Origin: Chrysophaeum taylorii
Lineage: Eukaryota > Sar > Pelagophyceae > Pelagomonadales > Pelagomonadaceae
Direction: 5' to 3'
DNA length: 64,000 nucleotides
Assembly (NCBI GenBank): GCA_029834535.1
Contig: JAQMWT010000451.1
Span: 30,662-94,661, forward strand
Shown: in pieces, positions 39,401-48,992 of the stretch
Numbering within the stretch: position 1 is the first letter of the stretch
How the letters are laid out: the number at the start of each line of letters is the position of its first letter
Notes under the pieces: model-generated
What the model was told of the DNA's origin: nothing
Database searches by the model: none
The model's input: the letters and a program-made list of their open reading frames with translations, nothing else
Translations under genes and position numbers: made by a program

Positions 39401-39448
39401 CTCAGGGCGAAGCTCCTCCAAGCCGGGGCACCAGCATTAACGGAGTGA
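36431..39448 (+). CDS. RAP-domain protein with helical repeats, organelle RNA factor
   Basis: A 1005-residue protein. The N-terminus (1-240) is disordered, Arg/Asp-rich and holds four tandem NDDDDRAW units of 24 nt (36551-36647). A tract of about fifteen helical repeats of 35-40 residues follows (about 285-850), each with the form 'LANTAWAFATAGVEAPRLF' then 'AIAxxALxRLDDF'. The C-terminal RAP domain reads 'RAVQVDGPSHFFKR' and 'KLRLLRRLGWEVVRVPFFEW' (about 935-985). Proteins of this layout (OPR-like or FASTK-like) bind organelle transcripts and act in their processing or translation. Which organelle is not clear, as no transit peptide is obvious before the Arg-rich start. Repeat copies are very alike at DNA level, suggesting recent internal duplication. 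Confidence 0.85.
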   Translation: MRRRRRRTDDLLSDSPPRVRDQVRVRRRRNGSQRLRRDGSNDDDDRAWNDDDDRAWNDDDDRAWNDDDDRAWSSSSSSSSLKVRRRREDMPRRRETRRGENRVQQRSWSSDDDEEFPQRRELDGGERRRRDSRSVGHSAAAEEAPPLPPPRRGRRLGRRLGRDDDDAESHERPHSRTKKRAAPSPHATLRKRFDDKNIISRDCRDRRAVGENDGKGPRGQGAPIEAARWQQIEWGKQMTRCDGTAEAILSLFDSKGDEFEPRNLATAAHRVAKFWNGRSDELRRDRRMTALAKACAKRIQDFNNQELANAAWGFAKVGCEAKGLFEAIVESARRRLAAFKAQELANTTWAIAKSGVETPPGLFEDQIMSACVSRARDFSGRDVALTAWAFAFKGAAAPRLFALIAELALPRLSAFSPRDAANTAWAFATAGVEAPRLFEAIADAALSRLDDFVAEDLANAAWGFAAAGVEAARLFDKIAAVAPSRLGDFTPAQLADTAWAFATAGFAARRLFDAIAKAALALGTEDFEARDLANMAWAFARVDGDASFRRRRLLFFDAIADAALGRRRRLEDLNASCLGKMAWAFARVGEAGSRRLLGAIAEIAPRRAKDARPRDLADTAWAFATAGVEAPRLFEAIAEAASSRLDEFDPRELSKTTRAFATAGVRSPGLYDAAAERALSSRLDDFVAEDLANVAWGFATAGVEAPRLFDAIAAQVPKRIGYFNAQNLANLAWGFAAAGLEPSRPLFDAIADEALSWLNDFEPRDLANVAWAFATVGLEAPRLFDAIAEKAVILSRDFCARDVARTAWAFACVDDRCGKPPRLFATLASTMSENNIRELNDRDLSLLYLAFLGGCLERPDSYLESDQLKSLLSRCRETMMTAYRRVQSRRPSRRQRDVATGLERVTGLTYALDLVTAEGLLLDAVEPGTKRAVQVDGPSHFFKRPSRTETGPTRFKLRLLRRLGWEVVRVPFFEWDALANEPSDQKRDAYLRAKLLQAGAPALTE

Positions 39449-39613
39449 CGAGAATTATGAGACCGCATCAAAGGACGTGGTTTGGCGGTTTCCCCCGAGC
39501 TCGTGCGTATGTCTGTCTGTCTCGACCGACCTACTACTACTACTAGCGCGGCCGGCAGCGCGCCAGCCTCAAAGAGCGCGCGGGCACGTATCCAAATCCA
39601 GCGCAGGAGGCGA

Positions 39614-39649
<36 letters not shown>

Positions 39650-39891
39650 TAAAGCGAACACACACATGAGCGCGGCAACTACACAATTCCGTCGTGGCAT
39701 GGCCTTTTTAAGAGCCAAATGCCCAGCGCGGTGCTTGAGGATCGCCGAGGCCGTGACAACCTCGTCGAAGGCAAAGGCGAAGGCAAAGGCGAAGGCGAAG
39801 GCGAAGGCGAAGGCTCGTCGACGATTTGTATTGTTGGACTTTTCTTCGCGCCGCGACGGACAACATAAATTTTAGTTTTAGACAATTAACT
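39449..39891. other. Gene-free spacer with GCC and AAGGCG repeats
   Basis: A (GCC)n run at about 39617-39650 and a hexamer repeat AAGGCG at about 39769-39812 are the only features. The convergent genes on both sides end here. Confidence 0.6.
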
Positions 39892-39916
39892 TCAGTCTAC
39901 CCTATCATTATCATCT

Positions 39917-39953
<37 letters not shown>

Positions 39954-40449
39954 GGTCCATGTCGTCGAGGCTGTCGCTGTCGCGCCTCGAGGGCGAATCC
40001 CGTTGCGTCGGCGGTGGGGTCCATGATATCAGGTGGTGGTGTCGCCGAGAGGTCTCCTCGGCGTCGTCGTCGTCGTCGCGATTTTGTGGGGGAGTCCGAG
40101 GGGGCGGGGTCGCGACGACGAGGTCATCATCCGCAAGGCGTGCGAGAAAGAGGACAGCCGCGAAAATTCCTCGACTCGCCGCCAAGTGCGCGATGTCCGC
40201 CAACGGCAAGACGGCTGCGAAGATTACGTCGGTAACGTCGAGGGATTCGGGGAGCAAAAAAGCGACAGTTACGCCGCAGACTTTGACAAAACTGTAGCCC
40301 GGAACCCAACGGAAAATCCAGTCGACATACGCGTCGTACAGCACGAGCGCCGCGAAGACGCTCCAGAACTTGAGCATGCGCCGCTCGCCATCGCGAACGG
40401 CTTTGAACGTGCGCCAAAGACCCCACAAACATACGGTCGATTGGTACAT
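39892..40449 (-). CDS. REEP/HVA22 (TB2/DP1) family ER-shaping protein
   Basis: A 185-residue protein. Residues about 20-100 hold hydrophobic hairpins with 'RRMLKFWSVFAALVLYDAYV' and 'WVPGYSFVKVCGVTVAFLLP', matching the 'WxxYWxxFA ... WIPFYxxxKxxxxxWLxxP' core of TB2/DP1/HVA22. These proteins curve tubular ER membranes. The C-terminal 75 residues are disordered and end in an Asp run coded by (GTC)n at 39919-39952. The start lies only 88 bp from the left LTR of the copia-type element, so the native promoter is largely displaced. Confidence 0.7.
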
Positions 40450-40537
40450 ATCCGTGAGGGTTAAGCGTTCAAGAAAAAAAGAACCGTCTCATTCCTAGCC
40501 ACCCCCAACAGGGAATTAAAATGAGTGGATTCGATAT

Positions 40538-40612
40538 TGTGAGGAAGCTATGACACTTACCCCTGCACCACGTCCCCATTATAGTTCTCACATCTCCATT
40601 TCAGTTCTCACA
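40538..40612 (+). repeat. Left LTR of copia-type element (75 bp)
   Basis: TG...CA ends with a 6-bp inverted terminus (TGTGAG/CTCACA). No substitution separates it from the right LTR. Confidence 0.9.
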
Positions 40613-40712
40613 TGGCACCAGGTGCTCGTTCACGATCGAGCCTCTGCTTGACTTCGTGGCGACACCTCCTCGGCTTCAGTTCATTGCTACGTGTTCGGTT
40701 CGTTGTCGTCTA

Positions 40713-41460
40713 TCATGTCCTCGATCGAAATTCAAGCTAGCAAGCTTTCGCACAAACTTGATGCCTTCAGCGATGCGCGACATCTTTTCCACCACTGGCC
40801 ACGTCGTCTCGCGAACATGATCATCTCTACCGGCGATCTCGACCAACGATCCTTGGACTAGCATCTCAGCATCTCGCTGCTCTGAAGAAGACTTTCGCGT
40901 CAAGCAACAACGTTGATATCCATGAAAACCGCGACATGAACTTCACGCGAACAACATGACAACCGCGACATGAACTTCACACGACTTTCCAAGCGCGTTA
41001 CCGATGTCTACATGGGCAGTGGGGATCGCGTAGCGAACTTCCTCAACAAGTTCATCATCGGAGTATACAAGTTGCTCGGCATTGTACCTATCACCGGCGT
41101 TCAAGTTGCTCGGCACTGTACCTATCACCGGAGTTCAAGTTGCTCGGCATTGTACCTGATCCGACGCACCCTCGAGTGGGTCCTCGCATTTGACTACGTG
41201 CATCGTGCTTCAAGCCTTACTGGCCTTGTTTTATCGTCTCGCGTTTCGTACCGATGAATGTGGTTCTACCCTTGAGAAGTTCAACAACAACCAATTTCGA
41301 TGGCATGCACAACCACTTCCGCCGCGCTATCCGCCGCGTCGTCAGCCACGACTTCAGACTCTTCCAACTGACCTACCCTAGACGCTCCCCTTTCCCAACA
41401 ACCTGGCTTTACTCGATTCCGACGCACTACCCGATGTCCTTTTAGCGGCTGCAAGGATCA
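40713..41460 (+). pseudogene. Gag-like fragments of the copia-type element
   Basis: An ATG at 40713 opens 'MSSIEIQASKLSHKLDAF' and stops at TAG 40858-40860. Further frames follow, with 'NRDMNFTRLSKRVTDVYMGS' and a Cys/His segment resembling a zinc knuckle (CPFSGCKDHFKGDC, about 41440-41480). Short tandem duplications (about 40926-40985 and 41060-41160) break the frame. Read as decayed Gag from position and the knuckle-like motif only. Confidence 0.45.
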
Positions 41461-41640
41461 TTTTAAGGGGGACTGCCGCAAGTTTCAAAGTTCCTAGCTA
41501 TTCCACGACAACGCGCTACCCACCATCGCCCTTCTTCTCAACAGCGCAACACTCCCAATGACTCCAACAACACTTTGTATGTCTCTTCTGTTAGCTTTCG
41601 TTTGTTAGTTCATTAGGTCTTCCTTCCCCTTTGTTTAGCT

Positions 41641-42760
41641 AACACCCTTGTTGATCCTCATGCACACGTTTATTACTCTGCTTCCGAAGAACTGTCGCAA
41701 TATTCCGACCTTGACGAATACACTATCACTTCCACCCATCTACGTGAAGCTTTAGCTCCGACCAATCCTGAGCGTCCTGGCTGGTTGCAAGCCATCGCTA
41801 AAGAATACAGCTCTCTTGGTCAGCTTGGTTGCTGGGATGTTATGCGCCTTCCTTCGACGTTTTCTGGCAACATTTGTACCCTCAAGTGGATCCTCCGCAA
41901 GAAGTATGACTCTGGCCGCTTCAAATCGTACAAGGCTCGCCTCGTTGTCCGCGGTTACACCCAGGTTCACGGCATTGCTTACCACGACACGTGCCGTCCT
42001 GTAGATGTCATCTCTGCTTGCATACAAGCCCCTGTCTGGCGTTGCTGTTCATGACTGGGATTTGCATAAGTTGGATGTCAACTCCGCTTTTATCCAAACT
42101 CTCATTGACGAAGACATCTATGTCTGGCCACCCGAAGGCTATGCTCCTCGCCAACCCACCGATGGTTCCAAAATCGTTTACAAGCTCCGTCGCTCTTGGT
42201 ATGGTTGCAAACAAGCTTGTCGCAATTGGTGGCTTTATTTGGAACGCTTCCTTCTCAATGATTGTGGCTTCGTCCGCGGATCTGGTGACACTTGCCATTA
42301 CAAGCTCGTGTTCAATTCTACCGTGGTCCTCCGTCTCGTTTTAGTCGTTGATGATCTTCTTGTGGCGCACCCTCGTCATTGCATTGGCCATTACCAAGCC
42401 TTTTTCCTCCATTTCCGCGCTTTCACTGACGTCAATGAACTTGATCTCACCTCTTACGTTGGTCTTCGCATTACGCGTGATCGCCCTCGGAGAACCCTCA
42501 CTCTTGACCAATCCCATGCTATCCGTGAAATCCTTACCGAACATCGCTTCATCAACAGTCAACCCGAACTCACTCCCGCTCCCAAAGGTCTTCATCTTTC
42601 TGCGGCTGATTGTCCGGCTCCTGGTTCTCCAGATCACATCTTCATGGCACGCATCCCTTTTTCGCCGTATTGTTGGCTGTGTCCTCTTCATCTCCATCAT
42701 GACTCGCCCTGATATCACTTGGTCCGTCAATCAGTGCGCGCGTTTTTTCCCACAATCCTG
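41641..42760 (+). pseudogene. Copia-type reverse transcriptase, frameshifted
   Basis: The reading 'NPERPGWLQAIAKEYSSLGQ', 'LKWILRKKYDSGRFKSYKAR' and 'LVVRGYTQVHGI' matches the start of Ty1/copia reverse transcriptase. After a frame change near 42008, 'DLHKLDVNSAFIQTLIDEDI' and 'LRLVLVVDDLLVA' give the catalytic Asp blocks, with Val replacing the usual Tyr of YVDD. 'LRITRDRPRRTLTLDQSHAI' is the usual copia thumb region. The frame ends around 42710-42764 before RNase H. Confidence 0.85.
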
Positions 42761-43067
42761 GTAAACCCCACTGGCACGCTTGGCACGCTTTATCTCCCAC
42801 TCTGCGTTATCTCAACGGTTCTCAGGATCTTGCCCTTATTCTTGGTCGCGATTCTACCCTTCCTCCGGCTTCGTGCTCGTTACCTCACCTCGTGACTTCG
42901 CCCGACATCTCCTGTCTCTTTCTGCCACAATGCCTTTCCTGACGTCTTCCTTCAAGCTTCTCCTCTGTGAGCGTCTCACTTACCCCTTTTTCCTTTTCTT
43001 TCTTTTCCAGCACCTGTGTGAGGACCTCACTTACCCTTTTTTCCTTTTCTTTCTTTTCCAGCACCTG

Positions 43068-43142
43068 TGTGAGGAAGCTATGACACTTACCCCTGCACCA
43101 CGTCCCCATTATAGTTCTCACATCTCCATTTCAGTTCTCACA
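43068..43142 (+). repeat. Right LTR of copia-type element (75 bp)
   Basis: Identical to 40538-40612. It is preceded by two copies of a roughly 53-bp unit rich in T and C (about 42965-43067) that ends TTTTCCAGCACC, where a purine tract would be expected. Confidence 0.9.
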
Positions 43143-43196
43143 GATATAGTATAGTGTTAACGACGACGACAGGCGTTAATGAATGGTTTTTTTAAT

Positions 43197-45830
43197 TCAA
43201 ATCAAAGAGTATTTTCCAAAGGCGAAGTTGGATGCTGCGCGGCGGCTGAGACCGAGCGCTGCGTTTCGCGTTTCGTCGTTAAGCAGGCGGAGCATTTCGG
43301 CCTTGGCGGCCTTGACGGCAATTTCGTCGTTGGCTTCGATGACGAGGTGCAGGCGCTTCTCGCCCGGAGGGGGGACCTTGCCCTGGGGGACGAAAACCCC
43401 CCTGGAGATGAGCGCGGCGCCGGTTTCCTCGCCGATTCGCAAGATGTTCTCGCGATGCGTCGCCCGGAGGCGCGCCTCCGGGGGGAAGTCGTTGATGTCC
43501 AGCTCGTCGGAGAAGTGGGTTTGGTGGTTGCTGCCGCCCGTCGAGGCCGCGAGAGCTCGCGCGCGCTCGAGGGCGGTAGCCCCCGCTTTGGGTTGGGTCT
43601 TGCCAAAGGTGGCAGCCAGGATCTTGGCCCGTTCGACCGGGGTCAGATTCTTCGTGTTGGCAACCCCCCGCGAGAGAGCCGCGAGCGCGAGCTTAGCCCC
43701 TTCGGGCAGCACCGTCGTCGCTGCTGTTTCGCTTTTTTCGGGAGGAGGCGGTGGACCAGGAGCTGTCTTCTCCTCCTCCTCTTCTTCTTCCTCCTCCTCC
43801 TGCGGCTTGTTGAGCAGACCGAGATCGTCGAAGAACTGTTCTTTCTGTATTTTTTCTCTTTTTTTTTGTTCCGTCAGCTCGTCTTCGTCGAACTTGAAGC
43901 CCCTGTTCCCTCGGAATCCCGAGGCCGCCCACTTGGCTTCCCCCGTTTGTGCTTTTTGCTTGAACTTGGTGACGAGGTCCGTCAGCTCGGGCGGGACTTG
44001 CTGCTTGGCCCGAGAGAGCGCTTTAGCCAGGATTGGCGCGAACGACTCCTCGTTTACGGGGTCGACGAAGGTGTAGGCGGTGCCTGGACGGCCCGCGCGG
44101 CCCGTCCTCCCGACTCGGTGGACGTAGTCTTCGAGGTGGTTTGGAGCCGAGTAGTTGACGACGCACCTGATCGCCGGCACGTCGAGGCCGCGGCCCGCGA
44201 CCGAGGTCGCGACCAGGACGGTCGCCGCGTTATTCTTGAAATCTGCTATCGTGGAGTCGCGGTCTGTTTGCGCGTGGCCGCCGTGCAGCGACAAGCACGC
44301 GTACCCAGCTTTGAGGAGGTCTCGAAATATGGAATCGCACTTCGCTTGCGTGTCGACGAAAACGAGCGTCGACCCGCGGTCGAACCAGACGCCGAGGAGC
44401 TGGAGCAACCGCACGAATTTCGTCGCTTCTTCGCGAACTTCGACGTACTGCACGATGTGTTCCGACGCCACCGATCGCGAGCCGCACACGATCTCGATCG
44501 GGTACTGGAGTATCTTGCGAGCGAGCTGCTCCACGGCCCGAGGAAACGTCGCCGAAAATAGAGCCGTCTGGCGGTCGGGTCGCACGTTCCGGAGTATCGT
44601 CGCGATCTGCGGCTCGAAACCCATGTCGAAGAGGCGGTCCGCCTCGTCCAGCACCACGAAGCTCACGCGCGACAGCCCCAGCATCCGCCCCTGTTGCATC
44701 GTCAGCAGGTCGATCATCCTCCCCGGCGTGCACACGACGATCTCCGCGCCGCGCTTGAGGTCGGCGATCTGCTCGGCCACGCGAGCCCCGCCGTACACGG
44801 CCGTCGCTCGCAGGTTTAGGGCCTGCGCGAACCTCCGGGCTTCCTTGTAGATCTGCACTGCGAGCTCGCGCGCGGGCGCCATGATCAGCGCGATCGGTCC
44901 CTCGGATCCGTCGACGACCGGCGGTTGATCCGCGACGTGACGCACCGCCGGCAGCACGAACGCGAGCGTCTTGCCCGACCCCGTCTTGGCGATCCCAATC
45001 ACGTCCCTCCCCGACATCAATGCCGGAATCGCCTGTTTTTGGATCGGAAACGGTTCCTCGAACCTCCGCACGATCTCGTCGGCTTGCCTCGGCAGCCCGC
45101 ACTCGGACCACGCCGAAACCGGCGGCGGACAACTCGCCCCTCTCACCTTGATTTCGTCCGCGCTTCTCGACTCCTCGATCTCCTCGGCCGTCAGAGCGGC
45201 GAGCTGTCGCGGCACAACATACAGATTCTTGCGAACTTTGAGGTACTCGACGGTCGAGTGATCGATCGGTCGCAGCTCCTTCTTCCTCAAATGCTCCGCG
45301 AAAGCTTCCAGCGCCGACTGCTCCGCCTGCCGGCGCTCCGACTCGTCCATCACGTCGCCGTCCGAGTTAAACAACCGCTCCCGGACAACATGTTGACTCT
45401 TGGGGGGGGGCGCCGGTTTCCTCTCTTCTCGCGCGGCGCTCCTCTCCTCCTCCTCTTCTTCTTCTTCTTCGAACAATTCCAGAAACTCGTCGAGCGGATC
45501 GTTCTCCGCGCTCACCTCCACGCGCTGCCTCTTCTTCAACCGCTCCACGTGCTCGCGCAGAGAGGTCACGCGACCCCCCGATGCCACCTCCTGCTTCCGG
45601 GGGAGGACCAGAAGCTCGTCCTCATCCTGATCATTCTCATCATCCAAAGTCCATTCCGCTCCCGCGGCCACCGGCGCTTCCTCGCGTCGCGTCGCCTGGA
45701 ACCGCAACGCCCGCTCCCGACGTGCCTTCACCTCCTCCTCCGGTTTAGACTTGAGCCGCGCGCTTATCACGGCGGCGAGCGCCGAAGCCTCCTCGGCAGC
45801 CGAGTCGGACGACGACGACTCACGACGCAT
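43197..45830 (-). CDS. DEAD-box RNA helicase, PRP5/DDX46-like
   Basis: An 877-residue DEAD-box ATPase of the PRP5/DDX46 group, which acts with U2 snRNP at the branch site in pre-spliceosome assembly. The N-terminal region (1-230) is acidic and ends with 'VRKNLYVVPRQLAALTAEEI', typical of PRP5. The core has the Q motif in 'FPIQKQAIPALMSGRDVIGI', Walker A AKTGSGKT (K287), DEAD (395-398), SAT (426-428) and HRVGRTGR (571-578). The C-terminal third has 'GFRGNRGFKFDEDE', as in DDX46 and PRP5. A Glu run near 690 is coded by (CTC/TTC)n. Its start codon lies 59 bp from a GA microsatellite and its stop 50 bp from the copia-type element. Confidence 0.88.
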   Translation of the reverse strand: MRRESSSSDSAAEEASALAAVISARLKSKPEEEVKARRERALRFQATRREEAPVAAGAEWTLDDENDQDEDELLVLPRKQEVASGGRVTSLREHVERLKKRQRVEVSAENDPLDEFLELFEEEEEEEEERSAAREERKPAPPPKSQHVVRERLFNSDGDVMDESERRQAEQSALEAFAEHLRKKELRPIDHSTVEYLKVRKNLYVVPRQLAALTAEEIEESRSADEIKVRGASCPPPVSAWSECGLPRQADEIVRRFEEPFPIQKQAIPALMSGRDVIGIAKTGSGKTLAFVLPAVRHVADQPPVVDGSEGPIALIMAPARELAVQIYKEARRFAQALNLRATAVYGGARVAEQIADLKRGAEIVVCTPGRMIDLLTMQQGRMLGLSRVSFVVLDEADRLFDMGFEPQIATILRNVRPDRQTALFSATFPRAVEQLARKILQYPIEIVCGSRSVASEHIVQYVEVREEATKFVRLLQLLGVWFDRGSTLVFVDTQAKCDSIFRDLLKAGYACLSLHGGHAQTDRDSTIADFKNNAATVLVATSVAGRGLDVPAIRCVVNYSAPNHLEDYVHRVGRTGRAGRPGTAYTFVDPVNEESFAPILAKALSRAKQQVPPELTDLVTKFKQKAQTGEAKWAASGFRGNRGFKFDEDELTEQKKREKIQKEQFFDDLGLLNKPQEEEEEEEEEEKTAPGPPPPPEKSETAATTVLPEGAKLALAALSRGVANTKNLTPVERAKILAATFGKTQPKAGATALERARALAASTGGSNHQTHFSDELDINDFPPEARLRATHRENILRIGEETGAALISRGVFVPQGKVPPPGEKRLHLVIEANDEIAVKAAKAEMLRLLNDETRNAALGLSRRAASNFAFGKYSLI

Positions 45831-45885
45831 TCTTACTTACCGCCCATCACCTCACAACGGGTAAGGATCACAACGCACACTCAAA

Positions 45886-46414
<529 letters not shown>

Positions 46415-46723
46415 TGAGGCGGTAACCCTTACACCTCCATCCTTACCCCTAGTTCTATCGAGTTCTCTACCCCACTTCCCGTTTACTGGACTCTACTTCA
46501 ACCCCTGACGCACGTATTGCAACGCCACCAGGCGTTTACTCTTTCAAGTCGACTAATCTCAACCATAAATCATTTCACGAGTCTTCGGATTGAAGCTCGT
46601 GGGCAGTTTGAAGGTTGATCGACAGGAAGGAAGCGCTCCTCAACCCGCTCGGCACCCTCGAGACGTCGAGGGCACAGTCGAAGCAGGGTAAGAAGTCAGC
46701 GCGCATAATCCTTTCCTGCCGCA
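46415..46723 (+). repeat. Left LTR of gypsy-type element (309 bp)
   Basis: Begins TGAGGCGGTAACCC and ends CTTTCCTGCCGCA. A TGG-starting candidate primer-binding site begins 2 nt downstream (46726). The leader up to Gag (46724-47217) has no supported gene. Confidence 0.9.
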
Positions 46724-47217
46724 GGTGGTGGAGGATACGAGATCTTGCTACATCGGCGAGATCTCCTCCGAACCTGCAACCGCAAACCAAGCGCTGGGAA
46801 CAACACAAGCACCGCCGGTAGTTGCCGCGGGGATTGATCACCCCCGAAGCTCTTCAAGGCGCTCGAGAGAAGACTAGCACACGTAACGTGCTCCGTACGA
46901 TCGTCGACGAGATCGTACGCCCGCGTGAAGACACGCACAACAACAAGAAGGGTACCCGGCCGAGACAACATCTCTCGGTATCACCACCAGTTTGGGAACT
47001 GAGTGGCAAAGAAGCTTCCCGACGTGGTCCTGAGCGGAGCGTCGAACGCGGCATACGTGTGGAAAACGTATATTTGCGCGAAATCCGGAGACGAGCATCG
47101 ACTCGCCCGACAAGCCCGAGGACAACCAAATAGCCGACCACCGGAAAAGAGTGAGCGGAGTCCGAGAAGACGGGCCAAGCCAGAACAGAGGCACTGAAAG
47201 AGACAGCGTCAGCAGCA

Positions 47218-48992
47218 ATGCCGAAGCGACGCATCATACGAGATGAAGACGTCCCCCCGACGCCGGGAGAGAAGGGGCGGAAGAAAAAGAGACCCCGCCG
47301 ACGCAGCCACCCGCGCCGGCGCCGGCCGCCGCACACGAGCCAGCCCGAGAAACCGAAAGAACGGCTGAAGCCGAAGAGAGAAAAGATGAGGAGTCGACGG
47401 GCGAGCAGCCAAGCGCCCCGGCCACGACTCGAACCGAATCCGCCGATGAGCGCGCCGCCGAAAGCTCCCGAGCAGTTCGCGAGCTGCAGGAGATGGTATC
47501 GTTGCTCCAAGGCCAGCTGCAGCAGCGCAACCGGCAAGATGAAGAAGTGCGAAGTCTGCTGCAAGAGCGGATCCGAAAGCAAGATGAGGAGAGTCAAAAG
47601 CAAGCGCAAGAGCGCGAGGAGGAGCGCGATCGGCTCGCCCAAGAAATCGCGGCGCAGATCGAAGAGGCGACGACGGCTCGACTCGAAACCGCGAACCGGG
47701 AGGAGAAGGAAGCCCTTCAGAACGAGCTCCGACGCGCCCGCGAGGACGCGGAGCACGCTCGCGAAGCCGCAGCAAACGAAATCCGAGATCTCCGGGAGGA
47801 AGTGCGCTCGCTCAAGACACGTCGAGAGCAGCGAGCGCGACCACCGCGACCCGAATCGCCTCGCGGATCGGATCTCGACGAATCCGACTCCGAGCCGCCG
47901 AGCAGCGAACCGCCGATCCGGCGCACGGGGCAAGCGAATCGTCCGCGAGACCACGAGGAAGAGAAGGAACCCACGGAAGCCGACAAGATCGTCGCCGCAC
48001 TGGTGAGAGCCGCAACGGGCCAAGGGCCATCCGCCACCCTGGCTTCCCGAAGATACGAGGACGCGGCTGCCCCGAGGCACCGACGTCTCAAGCTGGAGAT
48101 GATCAAGCTGGACATCGAGGGCAAAGACCAGCGACATTTCGATCACGAGGCCGCCCTCATCGTCGGAGAGTTGTCGAAGGACCACTATTCTATTAGCTCG
48201 CTGTCGTTTGGCCTCGCGGACGACGTGCGCCAGGCCGTGATACCGACGTTGGAGGAAGGGCGAATGGCGGCCGAGGCACTGTGTACCTCGTTCGGCCACC
48301 CCGAGTCGTTCTATCTGCAATTCCACGCCGACAGCCAGACGCCGTACAAGGAACAGATCCGACAGCTTCGCGACATGAACCTCTCCCACGTCCAGAGGAT
48401 CCTCCAGCAGCTCCGCCAAGCCTGCCGACCCGCGCCTCGACCGGAGGAAGCCTTCCACAAGGTCCGGAACATCACGCAGGCCACCACGCCGAAGAAGGAG
48501 GGCGAATCTTGGGTCCTGACCTACCTCAAGTCGCTGCAGAAGGAGGGTATGGCCTATACAGCGCTGACGGGCACGTCGATGGATAGCATCGAGATGATTC
48601 ACCAAATGATCGCCGGACTGGCATCGACGAAGCTGCAGCAAAAGATTCATATGGCGCGATGCGATCAGCCTAATCAGTACAACACCTTCGCTGAGGTACA
48701 AAGCCTGATCCTCCGGCACGAGATCCAGTTCAACCCGTGGCAGAAGGCGCACCCCGGCAAGACCACCAACCCGCCGCGGCGCGACCCGCGCGAACGCAAG
48801 AAACCCGGCGCATACGCGACGCAACAGGAAGAGCCAGAGGTAGACGAGGACCCGAGGCCCAGTATGCGAAACAAGGGCGGCTGGATGCAGAAGATGTGCG
48901 ACTGCGGAAACTACAAGATTGACCATACGCGAAATGCCGATGGCTCCCTCCGATGCCCTCGCCCGAAAACGCGTAGTATAAGCAAGCGATGA
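47218..48992 (+). pseudogene. Gag of the gypsy-type element (one frameshift)
   Basis: An ATG at 47218 opens 'MPKRRIIRDEDVPP'. A C-run at about 47252-47257 marks a switch to the frame that stays open to TGA at 48990-48992. The long frame codes an Ala/Glu-rich coiled coil ('QEREEERDRLAQEIAAQIEE'), then a helical capsid-like region ('LEMIKLDIEGKDQRHFDHEA' to 'FAEVQSLILRHEIQFNPW'). It ends with a Cys/His cluster 'CDCGNYKIDHTRNADGSLRC' that may replace the usual CCHC knuckle. The stop overlaps the ATG of ORF2 as ATGA. Confidence 0.7.

Larger units (their letters stand above)
40538..43142 (+). mobile_element. Ty1/copia-type LTR retrotransposon, deleted, 2.6 kb
   Basis: Identical 75-bp direct repeats at both ends begin TGTGAG and end CTCACA, and the element is flanked by a perfect 5-bp target duplication GATAT (40533-40537 and 43143-43147). 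A TGG-starting primer-binding-like sequence (TGGCACCAGGTGC) follows the left LTR directly at 40613. Inside are Gag-like fragments and a copia-type reverse transcriptase. Integrase and RNase H are absent, so the copy is internally deleted and non-autonomous. Identical LTRs suggest recent insertion, though 75 bp gives little resolution. It sits between the REEP promoter and the 3' end of the PRP5-like gene. Confidence 0.88.
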
